Origin: Anaerocolumna jejuensis DSM 15929
Lineage (GTDB): Bacteria > Bacillota > Clostridia > Lachnospirales > Lachnospiraceae
Length of the DNA stretch: 64,000 bases
Direction: 5' to 3'
NCBI RefSeq assembly: GCF_900142215.1
Contig: NZ_FRAC01000008.1
Location: 231,028-295,027 of the forward strand
Position numbers and translations under genes: made by a program. Below, in pieces: positions 18,318 to 26,182 of the stretch. The notes beneath the pieces were generated by a model, which did not search any database, was not told the origin of the DNA, and saw only the letters and a program-made list of their open reading frames with translations. Position 1 is the first letter of the stretch, and each line of letters begins with the position of its first letter.

Positions 18318-19138
18318 TCTATCTCATTTTCAAATCTCCGCAATCGTTCTATTTCGTCTCTCACTTCCATTAAAGCAAACCCTAAAAAATTCGTGCCTCT
18401 CCAATGATTGATATTACATGCCAAAGCTTCTTCAGCATTCATTCCTATGCCCCATATGGAATCATATGGACTGGCTTCGGCCAGTAAGCTGTCACCTGTG
18501 CCAAGCAGATATTTTCTTAACTCTTCCAATTGAGAAAACTTATAATAATTACCAGTTAGAACAATAGGAATCCTAAATCTGCTCCATAGCTCTTCATCAA
18601 ATCCTTTAACCTCTCTTCCCAATTGTTTAATGACACTTTGTTCTTTCGCTTCCATTATTTTCTGAGATGTTTCATTATCGCCAAACAACAGTGCCTTCTT
18701 AGACATCATATACTGTTCCATACAGCAATACGCAATATGTCCCACATAAAATTCTGCCATATACCACTGGCTCAGACATTCCTTGCCTATGACACCCTTC
18801 TTATTGGGATGATGTCCCCAGAAGAAAATATTTTCTCGTTCGATGCCGGCTTCTTTTTCCTCCTGTATCCCAGCAGCAGAATATACCATCGAATCGTTGT
18901 TATGCCACTTATATGTCCAAAAATCATTGCAGCGCTTTAAGTTATACTCTGACAGGCTCCAGCAAACAGGTGCGGGAAACTTTTTATGAAATTCCGTTTT
19001 CTCCTCTTCGCTTAATGAATAAAACCAACTAAAAAATACTTCTCCATAGGATTCCCCATACCCCATTCTCCAGCCAATACTGCCATCTGGAATATGTGGA
19101 TACTTTAGCCATAAAGGTGCCATAAATTTAGAGTTCAT
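18302..19138 (-). CDS. NADAR-domain protein
   Basis: A 278-residue protein. The C-terminal ~165 residues match the NADAR/YbiA fold: 'MEQYMMSKKALLFGD' (with the conserved Glu), 'LGREVKGFDEELW', 'YDSIWGIG' and 'WRGTNFLGFALMEVR'. NADAR proteins are glycosidases acting on riboflavin intermediates or removing ADP-ribose from guanine; which applies here is unknown. The N-terminal ~100 residues ('GSIGWRMGYGESYGEVFFSWF') form a second conserved unit seen in some NADAR proteins. No DarT-like ADP-ribosyltransferase is adjacent. It lies between a P-loop kinase gene and repeat B, and its stop codon is inside that repeat. Confidence 0.8.
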   Translation of the reverse strand: MNSKFMAPLWLKYPHIPDGSIGWRMGYGESYGEVFFSWFYSLSEEEKTEFHKKFPAPVCWSLSEYNLKRCNDFWTYKWHNNDSMVYSAAGIQEEKEAGIERENIFFWGHHPNKKGVIGKECLSQWYMAEFYVGHIAYCCMEQYMMSKKALLFGDNETSQKIMEAKEQSVIKQLGREVKGFDEELWSRFRIPIVLTGNYYKFSQLEELRKYLLGTGDSLLAEASPYDSIWGIGMNAEEALACNINHWRGTNFLGFALMEVRDEIERLRRFENEIDVKLT

Positions 19139-19198
19139 CCTATTTCCCCCTCAACATTCCGCTTGTTATTGTCTCATTTCATTGATAAGTCATTTCAT

Positions 19199-19702
19199 TT
19201 AAGCATTCATTACATCTTGGTAAATCATATCCACTGCGCTATCCAGGCTAAAATCAGCAGTTATTATTTTTTCAGGAATTATGCCGATATAATCTTTTTC
19301 ATTCCACCAATCTTTCATTTCTTCTTTTCCAAACTCATGGCAATTTGGCTTCGTTTGATGGCGTATCAGAGTTTCTTCAAAAGGTATTTCATAATAGTAA
19401 GCATAAATACGGAGATCAAATTCTATTTTGATTTGCTCAAACAGTTCTTTATACCAGGCTGCCTTTAAAATCCCTTCCAGTATAACAACATCACAATTTT
19501 CCCTGCCATACTTTACGAGTTCTAAAAGTAAAGGAAGTGCTTTTGTTCCTATTCCATCTTTTACCCATAACATTTCTCTTCTAATCACATCCTGTGATAG
19601 AAGTAACGTACCCTGTCCAAATTTATTCTGCAGAGATTTTGCTGCCGTTGATTTACCGCTTCCCGAGTTCCCTCTGAGAATGATTATTTTTGACTTATTC
19701 AT
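19199..19702 (-). CDS. P-loop nucleotide kinase-like protein
   Basis: A 167-residue protein with an N-terminal Walker A motif 'GNSGSGKST', an 'LSQDVIRREML' segment like the substrate-binding loop of zeta/AAA_33 kinases, and a hydrophobic strand plus acidic residue 'DVVILEG' as Walker B. The frame is open to 19804, but GAGGTAG lies 8 nt before the ATG at 19702, and the extra residues are unlike the family. Likely a small-molecule or antibiotic kinase; substrate unknown. Repeat element C lies about 100 nt upstream, and the stop is 60 nt before the NADAR start. Confidence 0.75.
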   Translation of the reverse strand: MNKSKIIILRGNSGSGKSTAAKSLQNKFGQGTLLLSQDVIRREMLWVKDGIGTKALPLLLELVKYGRENCDVVILEGILKAAWYKELFEQIKIEFDLRIYAYYYEIPFEETLIRHQTKPNCHEFGKEEMKDWWNEKDYIGIIPEKIITADFSLDSAVDMIYQDVMNA

Positions 19703-19796
19703 AATTGCTACCTCTATAATAAACATAATGAAAAGTATACCGCTCCCTGCAATTGAAAAAGCTTGCAAATCCTTCAGCTTCTTCACATACTTATTT

Positions 19797-19873
19797 TCCT
19801 TCATTATACACGTTTCTACAAAATACTTCCATATATAATTAAAAAGGTTAAGATAGTCTTCTTAAATGCTATC
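19797..19873 (-). repeat. Dispersed terminator/promoter-like element, copy C
   Basis: Shares 'CATTATACACGTTTCTACAA' and 'ATACTTCCATATATAATTAA' blocks and GGTTAAG with copies D and E. The matching right-hand arm has decayed, leaving a weaker GATAG/CTATC stem before a T5 run on the minus strand. TATAAT (19803-19808) faces the kinase gene. Confidence 0.6.
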
Positions 19874-19883
19874 GTGCCAAAAA

Positions 19884-19918
19884 AGACAGAACCAATAGAA
19901 AATAAACTGGCTCTGCCT
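19884..19918 (-). terminator. Intrinsic terminator of the beta-glucoside operon
   Basis: On the minus strand AGGCAGAGCCA pairs with TGGTTCTGTCT (two G-U pairs; 13-nt loop) and is followed by TTTTTT. It lies about 65 nt after the SDR stop, closing the antiterminator-PTS-glucosidase-SDR unit. Repeat C follows immediately. Confidence 0.8.
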
Positions 19919-19981
19919 TTTATTAAAATCAACAATATCCCTTCTTGACCTGAGAGTATTTGATATTTAATTTACTTCTCT

Positions 19982-20731
19982 TTATTTACCTAGCTTTTTC
20001 GCAGGTGATATTATTATTTCATCTACAGATGCGCTTTCCGGCTGACTTATGGCAAATAGCACTGCCTCTGCCACATCTTCCGGCGATAAACCTTTTGTTT
20101 TCGTAAATTCATTTAGTTCATCCCTCAAAGCAGTATCACTGATATGAGAAACCAGTTCCGTATCTACCGGTCCCGGTGCAACATTGGTAATCCGGATATT
20201 CTTATCGGTAGACTCTTCTTTCCTGAGTCCGTCAGAGATTGCCCTTACTGCAAATTTGGTGCCCGAATAAACCGCTGAATTTGCCATTACACGATAGCCG
20301 GCAGTGGAATTCGTATTTATAATGAGCCCATAATTTTGTTCTCTCATGACCGGAAGCACGGCTGCCATTCCATATAGCACTCCCTTTATATTAATATCAA
20401 TCATTTTCATCCATTCATCCACCTTTAACTCATGCAAAGGTGACAACAGCATTACACCTGCATTGTTAAACAGCACATCCACTTTCCCATATGCCTTGAC
20501 AGCTGTTTTTACCATCCGAAGCATATCTTCATACCGAGAGACATCAACTACTTCATAAATCGCCTCCTTACCGGATTTTCTGAGCTCCTCCGCAATCTTC
20601 TCCAGCCTGTCTTTTCTCCTGGCACCCAACACTACCTTAGCACCATGGGAAGCCAGCAATTTAGCAGTTGCCTCTCCAATACCGCTGGAAGCACCGGTTA
20701 TCAGAACAACCTTTCCCTCTAAATCCTTCAT
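19982..20731 (-). CDS. Short-chain dehydrogenase/reductase
   Basis: A 249-residue classical SDR. The NAD(P)-binding 'TGASSGIG' is near residue 12, 'NNAG' near residue 90, and the catalytic Ser-Tyr-Lys appears in 'NSTAGYRVMANSAVYSGTK'. 'GARRKD' after strand 2 suggests NADP preference. It begins 5 nt after the 6-phospho-beta-glucosidase stop, so it is co-transcribed with it; a role in reducing or oxidising a sugar- or aglycone-derived product is inference. Confidence 0.88.
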   Translation of the reverse strand: MKDLEGKVVLITGASSGIGEATAKLLASHGAKVVLGARRKDRLEKIAEELRKSGKEAIYEVVDVSRYEDMLRMVKTAVKAYGKVDVLFNNAGVMLLSPLHELKVDEWMKMIDINIKGVLYGMAAVLPVMREQNYGLIINTNSTAGYRVMANSAVYSGTKFAVRAISDGLRKEESTDKNIRITNVAPGPVDTELVSHISDTALRDELNEFTKTKGLSPEDVAEAVLFAISQPESASVDEIIISPAKKLGK

Positions 20732-20736
20732 ATGAA

Positions 20737-22206
20737 CTACTCCTTTGTTAAGTCTTCCCCATTACTGGCAATGACCTTTTTATACCAGTAAAAGGAATCC
20801 TTTTTATAACGCTGTAAGGTTCCGTTTCCGTAATCATCCTGATCAACATAAATATACCCATACCGCTTGCTCATTTCAGAAGTTCCCGCACTGATAAGAT
20901 CAATACATCCCCAGGTAGTATAGCCTAGCAATTCTACCCCGTCTTTTACAGCTTCTTTCATTTGAGTGATATGTTTTGCAAGATAATCAATCCGGTAAGG
21001 ATCATGTACCTTTCCATCTTCCAGCTTATCATATGCTCCCAGGCCATTTTCTACAATGAATAACGGAACATTATAACGGTCGTAAAGACGATTTAAAGTA
21101 ATACGCAGGCCGATAGGATCAATGGGCCAATTCCATTCTGACAATTCTAAATAAGGATTCTTTAAAGTACCAATTAAATTTCCTGATGTTTCGGATTTTG
21201 CCGGCTCACTACTTGCCAGGTATGTCATATAATAGCTGAAAGCAACATAATCGGCGGTATAGCAGGCCAAAATTTCTTCATCCCCTTTTTCTGTTTGAAG
21301 ATGGATATTATGCTCCTCAAAATATCTCGTCATATAGTTTGGATACTTTCCTCTTACCATGACATCCGTATAAAATACATTCAGCTGATCTTCCTGTATG
21401 GCTTTAAGCATATCCTCCGGTCTGCAGGTAGCCGGATAAGTTTCCAGTCTTGCAATCATACATCCGATTTTTGCATTGGGAGCAGCTTCACGGGCATATT
21501 TTGTTGTTAAAGCACTTGCCAGAAATTGATGATGGGTTGCCTGATATTTCACTTCCAGGTTACTTCTTGAGGATTTTTCCGGAAAGAGTCCTCCTCCTGT
21601 ATAAGCACTGGCCAGCATCATATTAATTTCATTAAAGATTATCCAGTATTTCACTTTATCTTTAAAACGGTCCAGAAGCGTTTTTGTATATTTAACAAAA
21701 TAATCTACCAGCTCCCGGCTTTCCCAGCCATTATATTTTTTGGTTAATTCAATTGGAATCTCATAATGAATCATTGTTACCAAAGGTTCAATCCCATTAG
21801 CTAAAAGTTCGTCAAATACGGCATCATAGAATTTAAGACCTTCCTCATTGGGCTCTTCCTCCATACCGGTCGGAAAAATACGCGGCCAGGATATGGACAT
21901 TCTAAATGTCTTGAACCCCATTTCTGCCATAAGCTTAATATCTTCTTTATACTGATGATAAAAATCAATTCCTCTTCTTTTCGGAAAATTTATATTGGAC
22001 TCATCTTCCAGGTATTGATTAAGCTGATCATAGGTTACGTCCATTGTTTGAATGTCATTCCTTCGGTCCTTTTTCTCTATGAATTTTACAAAATCCAGAG
22101 TTGATAATCCCTTACCGCCGACATTATAAGCGCCCTCACATTGATTGGATGCGGTTGCACCTCCCCACAAAAAATCCTTTGGAAATCCTTCCACTTTATT
22201 AAACAT
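20737..22206 (-). CDS. 6-phospho-beta-glucosidase (GH1)
   Basis: A 489-residue GH1 enzyme. It begins with 'FPKDFLWGGATASNQCEGA'; the acid/base Glu is in 'IIFNEINMM' and the nucleophile Glu in 'LFIVENGLG'. The neighbouring phosphotransferase permease makes the phosphorylated beta-glucoside the obvious substrate, yielding glucose 6-phosphate and glucose or an aglycone in the cytoplasm. It lies 78 nt after the PTS gene in the same operon. Confidence 0.92.
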   Translation of the reverse strand: MFNKVEGFPKDFLWGGATASNQCEGAYNVGGKGLSTLDFVKFIEKKDRRNDIQTMDVTYDQLNQYLEDESNINFPKRRGIDFYHQYKEDIKLMAEMGFKTFRMSISWPRIFPTGMEEEPNEEGLKFYDAVFDELLANGIEPLVTMIHYEIPIELTKKYNGWESRELVDYFVKYTKTLLDRFKDKVKYWIIFNEINMMLASAYTGGGLFPEKSSRSNLEVKYQATHHQFLASALTTKYAREAAPNAKIGCMIARLETYPATCRPEDMLKAIQEDQLNVFYTDVMVRGKYPNYMTRYFEEHNIHLQTEKGDEEILACYTADYVAFSYYMTYLASSEPAKSETSGNLIGTLKNPYLELSEWNWPIDPIGLRITLNRLYDRYNVPLFIVENGLGAYDKLEDGKVHDPYRIDYLAKHITQMKEAVKDGVELLGYTTWGCIDLISAGTSEMSKRYGYIYVDQDDYGNGTLQRYKKDSFYWYKKVIASNGEDLTKE

Positions 22207-22284
22207 ATTTTCTTCCTCCTTACTATCAAACCTTGTTTACTATTCATTTATTTCAAATCCCGAACCGGGATTATCCAACGAAAA

Positions 22285-24177
22285 TTATTTTAAAATTGTT
22301 AATAGCTCATCCCCTGCCTGTACTGTTCTATTTTTGTTAGAAGCTAATACATCCAGGTAATCCCAGGTATTTGTAACAATTATAGGTGTCACCAAAGAAT
22401 ACTTTTCTTCTTCTATTGCTTTTTTATCAAATTGGATCAGCAAATCGCCCTTTGCTACCTCCTGGCCCTGTTTTACAAAGGCTTCAAAATATCTGCCCTT
22501 CAGATTTACGGTATCCATGCCTATATGGATCAATAACTCTGTACCTTCATTCGAAACAAGACCTATGGCATGCTTTGATTCTACAAGCGCAGCTACCTTA
22601 CCATCAAATGGTGCGCAAATCCTTCCTTCCTCCGGAAGTACGGCAATCCCTTTTCCCATTTTTTCTTCGGCAAACGTCGCGTCGGGAACTTCCTTTAGTG
22701 ATACAACCCTGCCTTTTAATGGGCTTGTAATACTAATTTTAGTATTCATACTTGCCTCTTCCAAAACTGCTCCTTTAAAGGAAGCTTCCTTTTTAATTTT
22801 CTCTGCTTCGGTATCTTTCTGGGTTTCCTGTACATCCTCAAATCCAAGTATCATAGTTAAAATAAAAGCAAGAATAAAGCTTGCCGCCACACCAATCACG
22901 GCAACCATAAGATTTGCCATAGTACCATCAGGGCTTACACATACGGATAATGCAATGAGTCCTGGGGCAACAAATCCATAATATTTAATACCTATGGTCA
23001 ACGCTGCCGCACTGACTATACCGCCGGATATCATGGATGCAATCAGGGGTTTCTTCAATTTCAGATTTATGCCGTATAAGGCAGGTTCCGTAGTGCCCAG
23101 GGTAGCAGCAATACCTGAAGATATTGCCACACTCTTAAAGCTTTTATTTTTAGTCTTAAGTGCTACGGCAAAAGCAGCTCCCGCCTGTGCCAGATTCGAA
23201 AACAGACCAATGGGAAAGAATCCGTTATCATAACCATATTTACTGATATTTTGGAATAATACAGGAAAATACGCATAATGCATTCCTGTCATAATAATTA
23301 AAGGATAAACCGCTCCAACAATAAGTCCTGCAGCCAAAGGCCATCTGGTAAATAAGTAAGTACTGGCAATCGCAACATAATTACCGGCATAAGAACCTAA
23401 CGGTCCTAAAATAATAAGCAGAACAGGTGTAGTAATCATCATTGACAATAGCGGAGTCAATACCAGCCTAAGTGCTTTTGGTATAAATTTATCAATTAAG
23501 CGATAAACATAACTCATTAGCCAAACGCCTAAAATAATCGGTATAACAGACGTTGAATAGGTTACGATGGGAATCTTAAAAACCCCCAGAAATTTAATAG
23601 GTTCCGTGGCATTTATAAGTGTCGGATATAACAGAATACCTGCCAGAGACAAGCCTAAAAATTCATTTAATTTAAACTTTCTGGATGCGGATACCGCCAG
23701 CAAAAAAGGCAGGAAATAAAAGGCCGCATCAGAGATCATATTTAAAACGGCATATGTACCGCTCGTATCGGTGAGTATCTTAAAATACAGGAGCAGAGCC
23801 ATAATTCCTTTCATAACACCAGCTCCAACAACAGCCGGTACTACAGGCGTAAATATTTGGGATATCGTATCTATTATGGCATCCAGTATTTTGCCTTTTT
23901 TCTTATACTTTGAAGCATCCGATATATCATGAAAATGCAGTTCCTTATCTAAAATTTCAAAAACATTGTCTACATGAGGTCCTAAAATAATCTGAAACTG
24001 TCCATTTTGAAACTGTGCGCCAACTACACCGTCCACCTTTTTCATTCGTTCCACATTTGCTTTTTTTTCATCCTTTAAATACAGTCTGACTCTCGTTATA
24101 CAATGCAGGCCATTTATTATATTTTCTTTACCGCCCGAATACTCAATTATCTTTCTAGCAATTTCATTATAATCCAT
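22285..24177 (-). CDS. PTS beta-glucoside transporter EIIBCA
   Basis: A 630-residue three-domain permease. EIIB at residues ~1-85 has its phospho-Cys in 'GLHCITRVRLYL'. EIIC at ~105-440 has about ten membrane segments. EIIA (Crr type) at ~475-630 has its active His in 'LLIHIGMDTVNL'. The BglF/BglP order B-C-A and the GH1 partner indicate uptake with phosphorylation of beta-glucosides such as cellobiose or aryl-glucosides. Expression is probably gated by the RAT/terminator just upstream (24269-24336). The generic HPr and Enzyme I that feed it are encoded 3 kb upstream. Confidence 0.92.
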   Translation of the reverse strand: MDYNEIARKIIEYSGGKENIINGLHCITRVRLYLKDEKKANVERMKKVDGVVGAQFQNGQFQIILGPHVDNVFEILDKELHFHDISDASKYKKKGKILDAIIDTISQIFTPVVPAVVGAGVMKGIMALLLYFKILTDTSGTYAVLNMISDAAFYFLPFLLAVSASRKFKLNEFLGLSLAGILLYPTLINATEPIKFLGVFKIPIVTYSTSVIPIILGVWLMSYVYRLIDKFIPKALRLVLTPLLSMMITTPVLLIILGPLGSYAGNYVAIASTYLFTRWPLAAGLIVGAVYPLIIMTGMHYAYFPVLFQNISKYGYDNGFFPIGLFSNLAQAGAAFAVALKTKNKSFKSVAISSGIAATLGTTEPALYGINLKLKKPLIASMISGGIVSAAALTIGIKYYGFVAPGLIALSVCVSPDGTMANLMVAVIGVAASFILAFILTMILGFEDVQETQKDTEAEKIKKEASFKGAVLEEASMNTKISITSPLKGRVVSLKEVPDATFAEEKMGKGIAVLPEEGRICAPFDGKVAALVESKHAIGLVSNEGTELLIHIGMDTVNLKGRYFEAFVKQGQEVAKGDLLIQFDKKAIEEEKYSLVTPIIVTNTWDYLDVLASNKNRTVQAGDELLTILK

Positions 24178-24268
24178 ATTCTTTTCCCTTCATGATTATT
24201 AGCAGCGAGCCTGATCAGACAGACTCAGAATAGTTTACGGGATAAATTTCTTTCAAATCAAAATAAAA

Positions 24269-24314
24269 AACCCGAAAAACATCTATCAATAAACTCATAG
24301 TTGTTTTCCGGGTT
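24269..24314 (-). terminator. Conditional terminator between antiterminator and PTS genes
   Basis: Minus-strand arm AACCCGGAAAACAAC (24300-24314) pairs with GATGTTTTTCGGGTT (24269-24283), then TTTTTTATTTTG follows. Its 5' arm overlaps the 3' end of a RAT-like sequence, the classic layout for BglG/LicT control: factor-bound RAT would prevent this hairpin. Confidence 0.8.
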
Positions 24315-24336
24315 AAGCCTGTAAGTGTAACTCCCC
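24310..24336 (-). promoter_or_regulatory. RAT-like antiterminator site 2
   Basis: The RNA begins GGGGAGTTAC, continues to CAGGCTTAACCC, and fits the BglG/LicT RAT pattern (GG..TGTTAC...CAGGC..AACC). It overlaps both the antiterminator stop codon (TAA at 24313-24315) and the first arm of the terminator. It shares GGGGNGTTAC and AGGCNTAACC-type ends with site 1. Confidence 0.65.
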
Positions 24337-25176
24337 TTTTAGCTGTGACAGCATCTTTTGTATATGAAGTACCAAATAAAATTCCTCACTGTCACTATAA
24401 ACCATATTATATTTTTCTTTTAACAGAGTATTTATTTTCTGAACACAATAATATGCTTTTTCATATTTTGTTTTCACCATATCATACAGTTCAAGCACAT
24501 CATCATCTATCATTTGCTCCTTGCTTAACTGCCGTATCACAAAATAACGAAGATGTACTACAAATCTGCAATAAGTCGTAGCGGATTCGTCTATTTTGAT
24601 CCTCAGCTCATCTTTGACTACCTGTATAACTTCCTGCAATATCCTGCTCAGCTTTAAGGTGTCTGAAATATCCTCGTATTCTGTCTGAGAATTGACGAAA
24701 TGCAAGGCAATAAAGATGGTTTCTTCTTTTGGGAGAATGACGTTCAGTGTACTTTTTATATAATCCAACGCCTTGGAACCCGCTTCATATTCCTTCGGAT
24801 AAATGTATCTGATCTCATGTCCCAGGGGACTTGGCATCACCATATTTGTATTGGTTCTTTGTATGGCAAAATGTATATGGTCCGCCAAAGTAATCAACAG
24901 CATAGGGTTCAATTTTGTATTTAATACTGCCTGTGCCATTTCCATAATCTTATTAGTTACCTGTATTAGATCGATAGGAATATCTTTTAATATTTTAATC
25001 ATTCTTTCTTCCTGCGAATTTTCAGCACAATAAAATATTTTAGATATCTTAGACTGATCGACCATATCTCCGGCTTTTTTCGAAAACCCTATTCCATTTC
25101 CGACAATAACCATTTCTTTTCCCTGTTCGTCAACAGCAGAAACAATATTATTATTGAAAGCTTTCTGAACCCTCAA
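24313..25176 (-). CDS. BglG/LicT-family transcription antiterminator
   Basis: An RNA-binding antiterminator of ~287 residues. The N-terminal CAT domain contains 'VQKAFNNNIVSAVDEQGKE' and 'GNGIGFSKKAGD'; two PRD domains follow with candidate phosphorylation His in 'LADHIHFAIQR', 'IALHFVNSQ', 'VVHLRYF' and 'LVLHIQK'. The open frame reaches an ATG at 25233, but that ATG lies in a terminator stem. GGAGG stands 8 nt before a TTG at 25176, giving an N-terminus that aligns with LicT. It is the first gene of the beta-glucoside operon and should control both its own leader and the PTS gene via RAT sites; PRD phosphorylation would report PTS substrate and HPr status. Confidence 0.9.
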   Translation of the reverse strand: MRVQKAFNNNIVSAVDEQGKEMVIVGNGIGFSKKAGDMVDQSKISKIFYCAENSQEERMIKILKDIPIDLIQVTNKIMEMAQAVLNTKLNPMLLITLADHIHFAIQRTNTNMVMPSPLGHEIRYIYPKEYEAGSKALDYIKSTLNVILPKEETIFIALHFVNSQTEYEDISDTLKLSRILQEVIQVVKDELRIKIDESATTYCRFVVHLRYFVIRQLSKEQMIDDDVLELYDMVKTKYEKAYYCVQKINTLLKEKYNMVYSDSEEFYLVLHIQKMLSQLKGELHLQA

Positions 25177-25190
25177 CAAAACCACCTCCA

Positions 25191-25245
25191 CAAAAAAAAT
25201 CCAAAGCAAATAAATGCACTTGACAGAATACATTTATCACTTTGG
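25191..25245 (-). terminator. Leader terminator upstream of the antiterminator gene
   Basis: Minus-strand arm 25231-25245 (CCAAAG..ATAAATG) pairs with 25201-25216 (CATTTAT..CTTTGG), followed by ATTTTTTTTG. It sits between promoter and start codon and its first arm overlaps RAT site 1, so transcription of the whole operon can be attenuated. Confidence 0.8.
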
Positions 25246-25266
25246 TTATGCCTTTCGTAACACCCC
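25244..25266 (-). promoter_or_regulatory. RAT-like antiterminator site 1
   Basis: The RNA reads GGGGTGTTAC, GAAAG, GCATAACC. It is a shortened RAT with the conserved TGTTAC and GGC.NAACC portions, ending on the CC that begins the terminator stem. It lies about 20 nt downstream of the predicted promoter. Confidence 0.6.
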
Positions 25267-25283
25267 AATTTAATTATATATAA

Positions 25284-25312
25284 ATGTTAACACTATATTA
25301 TCTTTTTGTCAA
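25284..25312 (-). promoter_or_regulatory. Sigma-A-type promoter of the beta-glucoside operon
   Basis: TTGACA (25307-25312), 17-bp spacer, TAACAT (25284-25289), preceded by GTGT. The consensus -35 with a weaker -10 suits a promoter whose output is further gated by the downstream RAT/terminator. Confidence 0.65.
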
Positions 25313-25457
25313 TACCATTACCCCTTGATTTCCTGCAGTTTTACTGTCCAAATCCTCTTACCAGTTACATTGTAAGAAACAACTTTTAGGACTAGGCAGC
25401 ACAATAAGAACGAATAATAAATCCTATTCATTTTTAAAATGTCCGAGTCCAATTACA

Positions 25458-26153
25458 TCAAATAATTACCCTTACATTTTTTATTACAGAAAAAACCTTC
25501 TCCATAGAGGCAGACAGATTCATTACCTGATTTGAAACATCTTCAATATTATCAAATATACTGTTAAAAGCTTCTCCCGCTATTGTAATCTGTGACTGCC
25601 CCAATTCCACATCATTGTTTACTACGTTTATAATTTCTCCCGTATGGTTTATTTCTGCCTGTATAGAATATATCAGTTCTCCGATTTCTTTCGCAGCATC
25701 GGACGATTGCTCTGCCAATTTTCTGACTTCACCGGCAACAACGGTAAAGCCTCTTCCCTGTTCGCCTGCCCGCGCAGCTTCTATGGCTGCATTAAGCGCT
25801 AAGAGATTCGTCTGCTTTGCAATCCTGGTAATCATTTCAACAATATTCATGATACCCTTCGATTTTACTTCCAGTACCTGAATTGCCTCTATGACCGACA
25901 TGAAATTTTCCCTTATTGCAGTCATTTGATTAATTCCCTTATTAATGACCTGATTACCTTCTTCTGCTTTTGAGGAAGCTTCAACAAATGATTCCACCAC
26001 CTCCTGTAAATTTGTATCAACTTCTGTTATTAACGAATATACAAGTTCATTTTGCTGTGTAACCTGAATCGATTCCGATTCCTTTGACTCCGCTTCCTCT
26101 GTTCTCATCCCGTCTGATACCACTATATTATTTTCAGGACTTTCCTGATTCAT
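25458..26153 (-). CDS. Soluble methyl-accepting chemotaxis-type signalling protein
   Basis: A 231-residue protein consisting almost only of an MCP signalling coiled coil. The hairpin tip 'QTNLLALNAAIEAARAGEQGRGFTVVAGEVRKLAEQS' core lies near residues 115-150 and contacts CheA/CheW in this family. The first ~35 residues are acidic and disordered; there is no membrane segment, HAMP or recognisable sensor domain. It follows Enzyme I by 29 nt, so it is probably co-transcribed with ptsH and ptsI. Linking phosphotransferase flux to chemotaxis is an attractive inference; nothing in the sequence proves it. Confidence 0.85.
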   Translation of the reverse strand: MNQESPENNIVVSDGMRTEEAESKESESIQVTQQNELVYSLITEVDTNLQEVVESFVEASSKAEEGNQVINKGINQMTAIRENFMSVIEAIQVLEVKSKGIMNIVEMITRIAKQTNLLALNAAIEAARAGEQGRGFTVVAGEVRKLAEQSSDAAKEIGELIYSIQAEINHTGEIINVVNNDVELGQSQITIAGEAFNSIFDNIEDVSNQVMNLSASMEKVFSVIKNVRVII

Positions 26154-26182
26154 AACCTTAGCCTCCCCATTTTTCCACCAAT

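Noticed and set aside
24313..25233. ATG at 25233 as antiterminator start
   Set aside because: It lies inside the leader terminator stem and adds residues not found in LicT/BglG proteins; the TTG at 25176 has a good ribosome site.
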